A DNA stretch of 17,678 bases from Pseudomonadota bacterium (GTDB lineage Bacteria; Pseudomonadota; Alphaproteobacteria; Micropepsales; Micropepsaceae). Where the stretch lies: positions 1-17,678 of the forward strand of contig JAKBAU010000036.1 in the NCBI GenBank assembly GCA_021808875.1, written 5' to 3'. This document shows positions 5,545 through 12,436 of the stretch, piece after piece; within the stretch, counting starts at the first letter, position 1, and each line of letters begins with the position of its first letter. Made by a program: the position numbers and the translations under genes. Below the pieces are notes generated by a model that was not told the DNA's origin, did no database searches, and saw only the letters and a program-made list of their open reading frames with translations.

Positions 5545-6381
5545 ATGCGTGACGATATGGCCAAAATCATCGTTGAGCGCCCGCGCATTCCGGATCGTTA
5601 TGGGAGCAAGGGCCGGGTGCGGCCGCTGGATGATTTGCCCCAGCACGAGGGGATGCGGCGGCCGCATTTACTGGCGGGGGGTGGCAAGCATCTGAATGAA
5701 AATTTGCAGCCGCTGCGGCGCTATCTTGAGCGCCAAGTGGGGCGCCCCTGGAGCAAGGTTTACGCCGAAATCGCCAAAAATTTGCGGGCCGATAACACTG
5801 TGCAGCAGCATGTGCGGGACCACCTCAAGGACTTCGTGGCGGTGACTCCGCGCCGGGTTTTTGGAGGCTGGTGGAGCCGTTCACGGAGCGGTCTTTGGTA
5901 CCAGCCGCTCTATGTCGATCCGATAACCGGCTTGTTGTGTCGTACAGATCGTCTGCCCGAGGAAAAGGCCCGCCGCCGGGCGAAACGGCATCGGGCGCCG
6001 GAAGCCCCAACGCGGATCGAGCTGGCGCCAGACCGGGAGCTGCGTCTGATCGACGGGCTTTGGTATGAAGTTCGTCTCGCCCCCATGCCGGAGCCGGTGT
6101 TTCTGGCGGGGGTGGAAATGCAGACACGGCCGTTGCGGCCCTATGACCCGAAGAGCCCGTTGGTAAAGGAGGAGGTGCCGGTGCGCCGCCTGGCCACGCC
6201 AGCGGTGTGGGACGTGGTGGCGGGGGCGCTGATCGAGGTTGGCCCCGTCACCGACGATCCGGCGAGCTGGCGGAAGTACCGGATGACCTACCCTGACCGC
6301 CGCTACGCGGTGGCCAAGCGTATGTTGAACCATCTGGAATTGCGGCGGCATGGGGTACAGAATCCCAGCCCCAAGGACTAG
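5545..6381 (+). CDS. Conserved protein of unknown function
   Basis: This 278-residue soluble protein has no signal peptide or membrane segment. Its most conserved-looking part is residues 48-98, with LNENLQPLRRYLERQVGRPW then KVYAEIAKNLRADNTVQQHV and RDHLKDFV. I recall similar blocks in hypothetical proteins from unrelated phyla such as Planctomycetes, but know no function. A Trp-rich patch (GGWWSRSRSGLWYQPLYVDP) and a basic KARRRAKRHR stretch follow. The ATG at 5545 has GAGGAG at good spacing; a second ATG four codons on is possible. It lies 168 bases after the relaxase in the same direction, preceded by weak promoter-like boxes (TTGACG 5402, CATTAA 5426). Confidence 0.8.
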   Translation: MRDDMAKIIVERPRIPDRYGSKGRVRPLDDLPQHEGMRRPHLLAGGGKHLNENLQPLRRYLERQVGRPWSKVYAEIAKNLRADNTVQQHVRDHLKDFVAVTPRRVFGGWWSRSRSGLWYQPLYVDPITGLLCRTDRLPEEKARRRAKRHRAPEAPTRIELAPDRELRLIDGLWYEVRLAPMPEPVFLAGVEMQTRPLRPYDPKSPLVKEEVPVRRLATPAVWDVVAGALIEVGPVTDDPASWRKYRMTYPDRRYAVAKRMLNHLELRRHGVQNPSPKD

Positions 6382-6402
6382 GAATTCAGTATCCGCCGTT
6401 TC

Positions 6403-6564
6403 ATGGATCGGGTGGCTAACGTTGTAGCCCGTGCCCGTAAGCGGCTCAGCCGGCCAAAGAGCTGGAACGGCCTGATCGATGCCATCAACGCTGGTGGTGT
6501 CCCGGCCGATTTTCTCAGCCCCAGCGAGCGTGACCAAGGCGATATTCCAAACTCACCGGAGTAA
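6403..6564 (+). CDS. Small ORF, possible antitoxin-like C-terminus or remnant
   Basis: This 53-codon frame (MDRVANVVARARKRLSRPKS... to DIPNSPE) starts 21 bases after the preceding gene and has backbone-like codon use. The pattern of a basic helix followed by SWNGLIDAINAGGVPADFLS and an acidic end is reminiscent of the toxin-binding tails of VapB/AbrB-type antitoxins, but there is no DNA-binding half and no adjacent toxin. The frame is open back to the stop of the preceding gene without another ATG. It could be a genuine small protein or a decayed fragment. Confidence 0.4.
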   Translation: MDRVANVVARARKRLSRPKSWNGLIDAINAGGVPADFLSPSERDQGDIPNSPE

Positions 6565-6777
6565 GCCGTTGGCTTGGTTAGCCTGTTCAAACCGTCCACG
6601 GTTTTCCATTTTTTGAGCCTTTCCAGGGGGGACGATAAGCGATTTCCGGTGTCCAGCGAGGGGCCTGCCACCCGTCAAGCAGCTTGACTTGGCCGGAATT
6701 TTTGACGACCATGAGTAGCGCAGGGCCCGATTCGCAGGAAGCAGGCCGTCGAGTTTGTCGGATTGGAGAGTTTTTGA

Positions 6778-8010
6778 GTGAACAATATGCCACTTTCAAA
6801 ATTCAGCGCGATTCGACAGGGAACGCTAAACCGCTTCTATACACGGCGTTCGGTTGGCGAGCTTTTGGCAGACCAGCTTGCCCATCTAAAACCTTCCAGT
6901 GTCGTTGATCTCGGTGCGGGCGACGGATCGTTGTCTATTTCAGCAGCGAATTACTGGCCGACCGCAGAGATTCTGACTATTGACCTAGACGCCGATTGCA
7001 TCGCTAGCTTGCACCTAAACATAATGAATGCAGGTGCGGCAGCTCACTGCCACAAGGTGCATGATGTTTTTGACCCAGGGCTGCCAAAGGCAATAGGCCA
7101 AAGCAATTGCTTTGATCTTGCAGTATGTAATCCCCCCTTCTTTCGTCCGGATTGGCGGCGGGATTTTGCGCGGATTCTTCAGGAGGCAAATTTAGCGGAT
7201 GCGTGTCCGTCGACTTCAGATGTTTCCGCAGAGCTAATTTTTTTAGCTCAAAATCTGCGGCTGGTGAAAGACGGCGGCGTTATCGCAATGATAGCGCCTG
7301 ACGGTATGATGACGGGCTGGAAAACAAAGCCGCTGCGTCGCACGCTGATCGCACAACATAAAATTGATTGTGTTGTACAACTGCCGCCCCACTCCTTCCA
7401 TGACACAGAGGCGCGCTGCTTTGTGTTGATGCTCACGAAGCAAGGACGCCAGGCCGGCCAGGTGAAGCTTTTACGCTATGATGCTGCTACTGGCCTATCT
7501 GACCCTTTGTATATCGGCATCGATGAAGCAGAGCAGAGACTGGACTACGATTACCACATCGCAAATCAATCTCAGGGCAAGCAGGCTGTGACGCTCAGAG
7601 GGCTTGGCGCTGATATAAAACGAGGTTCAGTAAGCACAGTTGAAGCACGTGATGCCGAATTTCCAATTTTCCATACGTCAGATTACAGCAATATTTCCGA
7701 TGGAGAAATCAGGCTTAAATCGTCGATGCCATCTGCTGTTGGAAAGCGGCTGATTACCGTCGCGCCAGGAGATATATTGATGGCGCGGGTAGATCGAAAA
7801 CTCCATGAGAAAGTGGCGATAGTTGTGAGCGGGGAAGCTGCACTCACGGATTGCGTCTATCGTGTCAGGTTGCCGAAGGAAGCACAGCAGCTTGCGTTTC
7901 ACGCTTTGCGGTCTTTTGAGGGTGCTTCAAAACTTTTGGCGATCTCAAAGGGTGTGAGCGCGCGCCTATTAGGAAAAGCTGACCTTCTAGATATGCCGCT
8001 TACAGTTTAG
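6778..8010 (+). CDS. N6-adenine DNA methyltransferase of a KpnI-like restriction-modification system
   Basis: This 410-residue gamma-class amino-methyltransferase has motif X FYTRRSVGELLADQL (20-34), SAM-binding motif I DLGAGDG (44-50) and catalytic motif IV NPPF (118-121). The GGVIAMIAPDGMMTG segment is typical of HsdM-type N6 enzymes. From about residue 265 it resembles half of a type I specificity subunit (FHTSDY, PGDILMARVDRK, KGVSARLLGKADLLDMPL), so target recognition is fused to the enzyme. It converges on the endonuclease gene, with stop codons overlapping at 8007-8010. Given the partner, the predicted target is GGTACC, modified at the adenine. GTG at 6778 with GGAGAG upstream is the chosen start; ATG at 6787 is possible. 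GC content is lower than the backbone, a sign of transfer. Confidence 0.9.
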   Translation: MNNMPLSKFSAIRQGTLNRFYTRRSVGELLADQLAHLKPSSVVDLGAGDGSLSISAANYWPTAEILTIDLDADCIASLHLNIMNAGAAAHCHKVHDVFDPGLPKAIGQSNCFDLAVCNPPFFRPDWRRDFARILQEANLADACPSTSDVSAELIFLAQNLRLVKDGGVIAMIAPDGMMTGWKTKPLRRTLIAQHKIDCVVQLPPHSFHDTEARCFVLMLTKQGRQAGQVKLLRYDAATGLSDPLYIGIDEAEQRLDYDYHIANQSQGKQAVTLRGLGADIKRGSVSTVEARDAEFPIFHTSDYSNISDGEIRLKSSMPSAVGKRLITVAPGDILMARVDRKLHEKVAIVVSGEAALTDCVYRVRLPKEAQQLAFHALRSFEGASKLLAISKGVSARLLGKADLLDMPLTV

Positions 8011-8669
8011 GCCTTATCTTTTTCACAAAAAAACTGCTTGAGGAATGACAGCGCCTCGCGCTTTTGCTCAACGCTACTTGCTTGCAGAATCGCAAGCACG
8101 TTTACTTTTCCGGTAGCTCCATCCCAGAAGTTCTTTTTCATAACCTGATGCCGCCCACAAAGCGCTTGCCATTGCTTCGGGTTTTCAGGGTCAGAATTGG
8201 GGTCGACCGAGTGCGGCGTTACATGGTCTGGGGTTAGTTTGACGGTGCCGCCACCTATTGGATCGATTGCCCCTTCTTTTAGACCGCAGGTCTGGCCATC
8301 TTCACGCCATTCACAGCAATGGTGGGCGCGGGTCAAAACTTTTGCCCAACAGCTTTTAGAGGGGCGAACACGTTTGGCAGCAGTTTGACGCCTCTCGATG
8401 CTGGCCAAGACATACTCTTGAGGAGAGAGTGCTTTCCAGTCACGCCAGGACAAAATTGTATACCCTTTGTCCGTGCGTAATTCAGACAATCTCTGGTGCC
8501 AGTTTTCCGGCTCCTTTTTCGTAATCGGATCGCGGGCAGCAGCAAGAATTTGATCGCGTGTCACGACCAGCCCCACGTTTGCAAGAAAGAGGGCTTCGAG
8601 CCTCTGGCTAACAGTTTTTTGGTCGTAGGTGGAGTTGTCGGAGCTGTATATTTTTTCAAGAGGGATCAT
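8007..8669 (-). CDS. HNH restriction endonuclease, KpnI-like (predicted GGTACC)
   Basis: This 220-residue protein closely matches the KpnI endonuclease as I recall it (218 residues). Shared stretches include SYDQKTVSQR-type N-terminus (here TYDQKTVSQRLEALFLAN), PENWHQRLSELRTDKGYTIL, DPIGGGTVKLTPDH and WQALCGRHQVMKKN. The beta-beta-alpha-metal site residues D148, H149 and Q175 fall at the same numbers as in KpnI. Zinc ligands are likely C119 (or C118), C128, C171 and H174. It should cut unmodified GGTACC DNA. It is one base from the upstream controller gene in the same direction and convergent with the methyltransferase. Specificity is inferred from homology, but this is a strong match. Confidence 0.92.
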   Translation of the reverse strand: MIPLEKIYSSDNSTYDQKTVSQRLEALFLANVGLVVTRDQILAAARDPITKKEPENWHQRLSELRTDKGYTILSWRDWKALSPQEYVLASIERRQTAAKRVRPSKSCWAKVLTRAHHCCEWREDGQTCGLKEGAIDPIGGGTVKLTPDHVTPHSVDPNSDPENPKQWQALCGRHQVMKKNFWDGATGKVNVLAILQASSVEQKREALSFLKQFFCEKDKA

Positions 8670-8670
8670 C

Positions 8671-8955
8671 TTATGAAGCCCTCTTCTTTTGGCTGGCGGG
8701 TGCTTTGTGAGGATTTTCTTTTGAGGTTAGAAGCTCAGGCACCGTCGTTTTAAGAACGGCGGCAAACACCTCTAGCGTGCTAAGCGTAACATTCCGTTCG
8801 CAGCGTTCCACAGACCCGATATATGTCCGATGCAAGCCGCATAGTTCGGCGAGCTTTTCTTGCGAGATGTTACGCGCATGACGAAAATCACGCAGATTGT
8901 CCGCAAGGACTGCTGTTAATTGCCCGCTTGGTTTTCTAATTTCTTTTGGAGGCAT
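8671..8955 (-). CDS. XRE-family controller (C protein-like) of the restriction-modification system
   Basis: This 94-residue protein has one helix-turn-helix domain (about 12-78). SQEKLAELCGLHRTYIGSVERCERNVTLSTL is the classic C-protein/XRE signature. A basic tail (KENPHKAPASQKKRAS) follows. It precedes the endonuclease gene by one base. In this class C proteins activate themselves and the endonuclease after a delay, letting methylation establish first. A candidate operator with GAGTC/GACTC symmetry lies 60-75 bases upstream. The start ATG at 8955 has only a weak ribosome site, consistent with low initial expression or a leaderless-type start. Confidence 0.85.
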   Translation of the reverse strand: MPPKEIRKPSGQLTAVLADNLRDFRHARNISQEKLAELCGLHRTYIGSVERCERNVTLSTLEVFAAVLKTTVPELLTSKENPHKAPASQKKRAS

Positions 8956-9016
8956 CGCGTTCAGAGGTCGCCTTACGAATCGGACTGAGCGACAATCCTT
9001 AGGGAATGATGCGTTT

Positions 9017-9035
9017 GAGTCGACAGACTCTGAGT
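9017..9035 (-). promoter_or_regulatory. Candidate C-box operator upstream of the controller gene
   Basis: GAGTC-GACA-GACTC (9017-9030) overlaps a second symmetry GACTC-TGAGT. Known C-boxes are built on GACT...AGTC half-sites in tandem. A further GACTGAG occurs near 8983. Position and symmetry fit a C-protein operator; the -35 and -10 boxes are not clear. Confidence 0.4.
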
Positions 9036-9070
9036 AGAGGAGGCGGCCGATAGATTTCGAAATTCAAAAC

Positions 9071-9123
9071 TTTCGGAACAGATCATTGATTGAGTGATTT
9101 CAACGCGCTAGGGTGTTCCGAAA
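9071..9123. promoter_or_regulatory. Inverted repeat (res-like site) before the resolvase gene
   Basis: TTTCGGAACA (9071-9080) and TGTTCCGAAA (9114-9123) are perfect 10-bp inverted repeats 33 bases apart, ending just before the resolvase ATG at 9127. Serine resolvases commonly bind such sites beside their own gene, for recombination and autorepression. Confidence 0.55.
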
Positions 9124-9126
9124 GAT

Positions 9127-9696
9127 ATGACCGAAACACCATCCGATTTTCGCCGCATTGGCTATGCCCGTGTCAGCACCGCCGGGCAGACCCTCGACGC
9201 CCAGCTTGAACAGCTTCGGGCGGAAGGATGCACGCGCATCTTCCGCGAGCAGGTGAGCGGCGCGCGAGCCGACCGGCGCGAATTGCTGCGCATGTTGAAA
9301 TCCCTCACCGCCGGCGACGTGGTGACGGTGACGCGTATCGACCGCCTGGCTCGATCGACCTTCGACCTGTTCGGCATTGTGAAGCAAATCGTGGACGCCG
9401 GGGCGCAATTCCGGTCCTTGGCCGAACCTTGGGCCGATACATCGACCAGCACCGGCCGCCTGATGATCGCCGTGCTTGGCGGACTGGCCGACGTCGAACG
9501 TGACTTGATCCGCACGCGCACGGCCGAAGGGCGCAGCCGCGCCAAGGCACGCGGGCAGCACATGGGCCGCAAGCCCAAACTTACGGCCCAACAGCAGGCC
9601 GAGGCCCGACAGCGCCGCGCCGAAGGGGCAACACTCAGGGAACTTGCCGACAGCTACAATGTCGGCGTGGCGACAATCGCGAGGCTTGCTGCATGA
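9127..9696 (+). CDS. Serine recombinase (resolvase/invertase family)
   Basis: This 189-residue small serine recombinase has catalytic Ser17 in GYARVSTAGQTLDAQL. The Arg-rich active-site segment DRLARSTFDL and the E-helix region TGRLMIAVLGGLADVERDLI-RTRT follow. Residues about 145-188 form a C-terminal helix-turn-helix (TLRELADSYNVGVATIARL). The length is that of Tn3-type resolvases and plasmid multimer-resolution enzymes. With no transposase nearby it is either a transposon remnant or a plasmid dimer-resolution gene acting at 9071-9123. GC content returns to the high backbone level. Confidence 0.93.
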   Translation: MTETPSDFRRIGYARVSTAGQTLDAQLEQLRAEGCTRIFREQVSGARADRRELLRMLKSLTAGDVVTVTRIDRLARSTFDLFGIVKQIVDAGAQFRSLAEPWADTSTSTGRLMIAVLGGLADVERDLIRTRTAEGRSRAKARGQHMGRKPKLTAQQQAEARQRRAEGATLRELADSYNVGVATIARLAA

Positions 9697-9726
9697 TCAC
9701 TGTTATCTTCAAAGGGGCTGAACCTG

Positions 9727-10131
9727 ATGAGCAAAGCGAGTGAATTATTGCGGAAGTATCGCAACATCGTTGATGCCGCTGACAGCGAATTACCCATCGT
9801 TCGTGTCGTCCTGACAGATCAGGGCGATGGCACATTTCAGAGGCTTGATGAGGGAAAGTGGATTGATGGCCGCTTTCCCCAAAATATCCGCCTCGATCAG
9901 CCAACGCATATGCAAGGCGCGGGACAAATGCATGGTCACGTATACGGCCGGAAGGGCCAGGAGTTGGTAATCGTCAATCTCGATGGGACTGGAAGCCATG
10001 GCTCAAAAGGGAAGTTGCATCCAGATGATGCGGCATCTCTGAAGGCGCGCGGGTTTACGATCAGGGATGACTTCGTGGTTGAATGCTGGCTCGTTGCCAA
10101 TCCAAATGGATTGCAACTCCTTTTGGGATAA
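9727..10131 (+). CDS. Unknown protein, His-rich central region
   Basis: This 134-residue soluble protein I do not recognise. The central part contains THMQGAGQMHGHVYGRKG, then VNLDGTGSHGSKGKLHPDDA and LKARGF, giving regularly spaced His61, 69, 71, 91 and 98 that could bind metal or form an active site. The N-terminus (SKASELLRKYRNIVDAAD) is an amphipathic helix. The gene starts 30 bases after the resolvase with an AAAGGGG sequence upstream and is followed after 18 bases by another small gene, so the two probably form one transcript. Function unknown. Confidence 0.75.
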   Translation: MSKASELLRKYRNIVDAADSELPIVRVVLTDQGDGTFQRLDEGKWIDGRFPQNIRLDQPTHMQGAGQMHGHVYGRKGQELVIVNLDGTGSHGSKGKLHPDDAASLKARGFTIRDDFVVECWLVANPNGLQLLLG

Positions 10132-10149
10132 CAAAATAGAAGGCGTCAT

Positions 10150-10407
10150 ATGACCGAAGAAGAAATCTGCCAGAAAATGAACTTTCTCCACGATCTGTTG
10201 GGAACATGGCACAAGCAGATCGAGGACATCGCTGCAAACGAAGCGATAGCGGCTTGGAACCGACGGCCCCATCCATACCAGAATCCGGAACTCGATATGA
10301 TCAAAGCCAGCCTAGTGCAACGATCTGAGCAAGTTGTCGAGAAGATTCAAGCATTGCACGATATGCTTGTTTCGAGCAGCAAGGCTACCCCCCCAAATTC
10401 AGTTTGA
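10150..10407 (+). CDS. Unknown small helical protein
   Basis: This 85-residue, mostly helical protein (MTEEEICQKMNFLHDLLGTW..., EQVVEKIQALHDMLVSS) has no recognised motif. It starts 18 bases after the preceding unknown gene with AGAAGGCG upstream, suggesting co-transcription and perhaps a partner role. It ends 63 bases before the miniature transposable element. Confidence 0.65.
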   Translation: MTEEEICQKMNFLHDLLGTWHKQIEDIAANEAIAAWNRRPHPYQNPELDMIKASLVQRSEQVVEKIQALHDMLVSSSKATPPNSV

Positions 10408-10447
10408 AGGTGCGCACCTTGGTTGCATCGGCATGGCGAACTGAAAA

Positions 10448-10473
10448 GCCCTGCCGCGTTACCACGGCAGGGC
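10448..10473. terminator. Strong GC hairpin at the edge of the miniature element
   Basis: GCCCTGCCG (10448-10456) and CGGCAGGGC (10465-10473) form a perfect 9-bp stem. On the minus strand it is followed by TTTTC. It overlaps the first three bases of the left terminal repeat, and may end transcription from either side. Confidence 0.4.
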
Positions 10474-10778
10474 CCGAAGTAACGAAACGTCAAAAATTCC
10501 CACATAAGGGATTTTTACGTGCGTCGGAAAACCTAGTTCTTGAGGTTTTTGTACACTTCGACAATCCGACAGGGTATTTCATGCATGATTTTGCTCGATT
10601 TTCCATTCGATTTGTAGACGATTCAAAGTGTACGGAAAACATATGTTTTCCGTCATCGCAACACACCGGCACAGACCTCATAAAATCCGAAAAACCCTTG
10701 ATTCGTCTCGGTTCAGCAGTCTCAGCGTTCCCTATTTGTCCTTATGTGGGAAATTTGGACGTTTCGTTACTTCGGGCC
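10471..10778. mobile_element. Miniature element with 38-bp Tn3-type terminal inverted repeats (TIME/MITE)
   Basis: The ends at 10471-10508 and 10741-10778 are inverted copies of one 38-bp sequence that begins GGCCCGAAGT and ends CACATAAG. They differ at two positions. Tn3-family ends are about 38 bp, start with G-rich bases and often end in TAAG, so this fits a Tn3-derived inverted-repeat miniature element of 308 bp. No gene is inside. Flanking pentamers (GGCAG and TGAGA) differ, so no target duplication remains. It would need a transposase in trans. Confidence 0.75.
10551..10653. repeat. res-like site inside the miniature element
   Basis: GTACACTT (10551-10558) is repeated inverted as AAGTGTAC (10626-10633), directly beside a perfect 22-bp palindrome at 10632-10653 centred on CATATG. 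A further CGGAAAAC half-site occurs at 10525-10532. Multiple symmetrical sites inside a Tn3-type miniature element suggest a retained resolution site. The half-sites differ from those beside the 9127 resolvase, so a different resolvase is expected. Confidence 0.45.
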
Positions 10779-10786
10779 TGAGAGCG

Positions 10787-10819
10787 CCTTCTCCGGCACA
10801 ACGGCCTCACCGGAGAAGG
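10787..10819 (-). terminator. Hairpin downstream of the Ubl operon
   Basis: CCTTCTCCGG and CCGGAGAAGG form a perfect 10-bp stem with a 13-base loop about 50 bases after the DUF6527 stop codon. There is no U-run, so termination would be imperfect or Rho-assisted. Confidence 0.45.
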
Positions 10820-10868
10820 ACGCGGATCACGACGATCCCTTCGACTGACATCAAGGGTTGCAAGGGTG

Positions 10869-11264
10869 TTACCGGCCAAACAACCGACGAACCCACTTCC
10901 AAATCCGACCCCAGAACCCACGGGCGCGGTCGAGAGACGCATAGTAAGCTTGTCGACGTGCTTCCTCAGCGCGACGGCCCGCCTTGACTTCGGCGTCGGA
11001 CCATTGGCCGCCCCATTCGATGTTGCCGTCGGTGATCACGTAGTGTGATCGGCAGGGCAGCTGCCAATTTCCGATCGATGGACGAAGCGTTGCGACCCCT
11101 TTCCGTTCCGAGAAAGACCATTCAGTTGGCCCGAGCGGCGTCACTACCTTATTGCCGCAGCCGCAGGCGCATAGATGAGCCGCGACGGCATACTCCGTCG
11201 AGACATATAGAATGCCCGCCGCGAGTTCTTTTGGAACATATGTGACGTGTTTGAGAGAGATCAT
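10869..11264 (-). CDS. DUF6527 (BubE-like) protein of a ubiquitin-like conjugation operon
   Basis: This 131-residue protein is of the DUF6527 type found beside bacterial ThiF/E1 and multiubiquitin genes; I recall the family being renamed BubE. The core has HLCACGCGNKVV (Cys32, 34, 36), WSFSERKGVATLRPSIGNW and LPCRSHYVITDGNIEW (Cys71, His74), a likely metal-binding or catalytic centre. A processing or deconjugating role for the Ubl is the leading guess and is not shown by sequence alone. The tail FWGRIWKWVRRLFGR (117-131) is a basic aromatic amphipathic helix that could touch membranes. Its ATG overlaps the E1 stop (ATGA), so translation is coupled. Confidence 0.8.
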   Translation of the reverse strand: MISLKHVTYVPKELAAGILYVSTEYAVAAHLCACGCGNKVVTPLGPTEWSFSERKGVATLRPSIGNWQLPCRSHYVITDGNIEWGGQWSDAEVKAGRRAEEARRQAYYASLDRARGFWGRIWKWVRRLFGR

Positions 11265-12436
11265 GCCTGTGACATCGTCTCGCTGAAAATACGCAAGCTA
11301 TCAACGACCATCAGGAGATGGAAGGCCGCGTTATCGTCCACATAAAACCCACGAATCTGCTTGTATCGGATCATGGCGATGCAGGCGTTCAGAGAGTTCA
11401 ACTCGGCAATCTGCACGTTGCTCCTGTATATATCGTCGGGGTGGTCGACCATTTCCACCAAATTCATGTCCCGCATCTTGGCGGCATTATCAGGCGAGAA
11501 ATATGTCGCGCGAAGCGTCCCCGACAATGGACCCTGCTTGCGGTTGAGACCCATCCCGACATCGATGAACGGAATCTTCAACCGAATAAGCAGATCAAAA
11601 ATCTCTGCCCTCGCCGACCCCTTATCGACGCAGACGAATGCGAATGTGACGCCATCAAGATCACGGCCACACGATCGATCCACATACTTGTGGTGGAGCG
11701 TCAGCCCTTCACGAAAATTGTCGTAGCGCCCGCGGTAGACAGCCGCCTTGGCGATCCCGAGTTCCGCCTCCTCCAACTTACCCGGTGACCTGAAGGAGTT
11801 GTGCACATGATAGACATCACCATCAAAGGCTCGGATTTCGCGAACGGGCGTTTTTACGAACAGGTCGAGCAAGTAAGCCCCGGTGCCTCCAAGTCCGATT
11901 AGGGCAATAACCTCATCTTTGAAAATCTGCGCCAAGTCTCCGATCTCGGCACGACTCGTCAGCGTGTCCCGAAATTTGAAGACTGACTGGGTTACGTCGT
12001 TATCGACGTTGAAGGTGAATGGGCTAGCGCCATGCAGCATCATGGCGGGACCCGCGATCAGCACGGTGTAATGCTCAATCTTATCAAAAAAATTGGCGAA
12101 ACCGCCGGGGGGCTTGTTCGAGAATGACCGCTGAACGATGACATCTGTTTTGCTCAAGGGGATCGCCCTTGGACCGCCGGCAAGATTGGGAACAGGCCGA
12201 CCGTCCAAGCCATGCGGCACTGACCCCGCAAAATAGACCTGATGATCGTCCTGTATCACCCTGTTCTTATCGACATTCACGAGCTTGGCGACGAACGTGC
12301 CGGTCCGAAGGACCCTCTGATCGTCGAGATAGGGAATATCGCGGACAACAAGGTATCCGCCATCGACGCGTAAGGCGTAGCCCTTTTCAAGCAGACGCCG
12401 AATGTCGTCGTTATGACTGGCCAGTTCGATTAACAA
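11261..12436 (-). CDS. E1-like ThiF adenylyltransferase with N-terminal DUF6791 domain
   Basis: This 391-residue enzyme is predicted to adenylate the C-terminus of the Ubl encoded upstream. Residues about 5-165 match the DUF6791 type (GGYLVVRDIPYLDDQRV, HQVYFAGSVPHGLDG, RSFSNKPPGGFANFFDK). Residues about 170-390 are a ThiF/E1 Rossmann domain with GLGGTG (181-186), FDGD (204-207), Asn213, Arg216, Lys230 and Asp271 of the ATP site. Only three cysteines exist (256, 269, 352) and none occupies an obvious catalytic loop; no zinc CxxC pairs are present. The start is TTG at 12436, after an AAGGAAGGGA ribosome site and inside the last 26 bases of the Ubl gene; an in-frame stop precludes a longer form. 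Confidence 0.88.
   Translation of the reverse strand: MLIELASHNDDIRRLLEKGYALRVDGGYLVVRDIPYLDDQRVLRTGTFVAKLVNVDKNRVIQDDHQVYFAGSVPHGLDGRPVPNLAGGPRAIPLSKTDVIVQRSFSNKPPGGFANFFDKIEHYTVLIAGPAMMLHGASPFTFNVDNDVTQSVFKFRDTLTSRAEIGDLAQIFKDEVIALIGLGGTGAYLLDLFVKTPVREIRAFDGDVYHVHNSFRSPGKLEEAELGIAKAAVYRGRYDNFREGLTLHHKYVDRSCGRDLDGVTFAFVCVDKGSARAEIFDLLIRLKIPFIDVGMGLNRKQGPLSGTLRATYFSPDNAAKMRDMNLVEMVDHPDDIYRSNVQIAELNSLNACIAMIRYKQIRGFYVDDNAAFHLLMVVDSLRIFSETMSQA

Noticed and set aside
6378..6799. Minus-strand ORFs between the unknown gene and the methyltransferase (one reading GWQAPRWTPEIAYRPPWKGS)
   Set aside because: No ribosome site or family resemblance I can defend; they overlap a plausible plus-strand small ORF and the methyltransferase start. 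They could be a fragment of a decayed gene, but I cannot support it.
10404..10987. Plus-strand ORFs running through the miniature element and into the DUF6527 gene
   Set aside because: They span inverted repeats and hairpins with no coding-like composition; the mobile element explains the region better.
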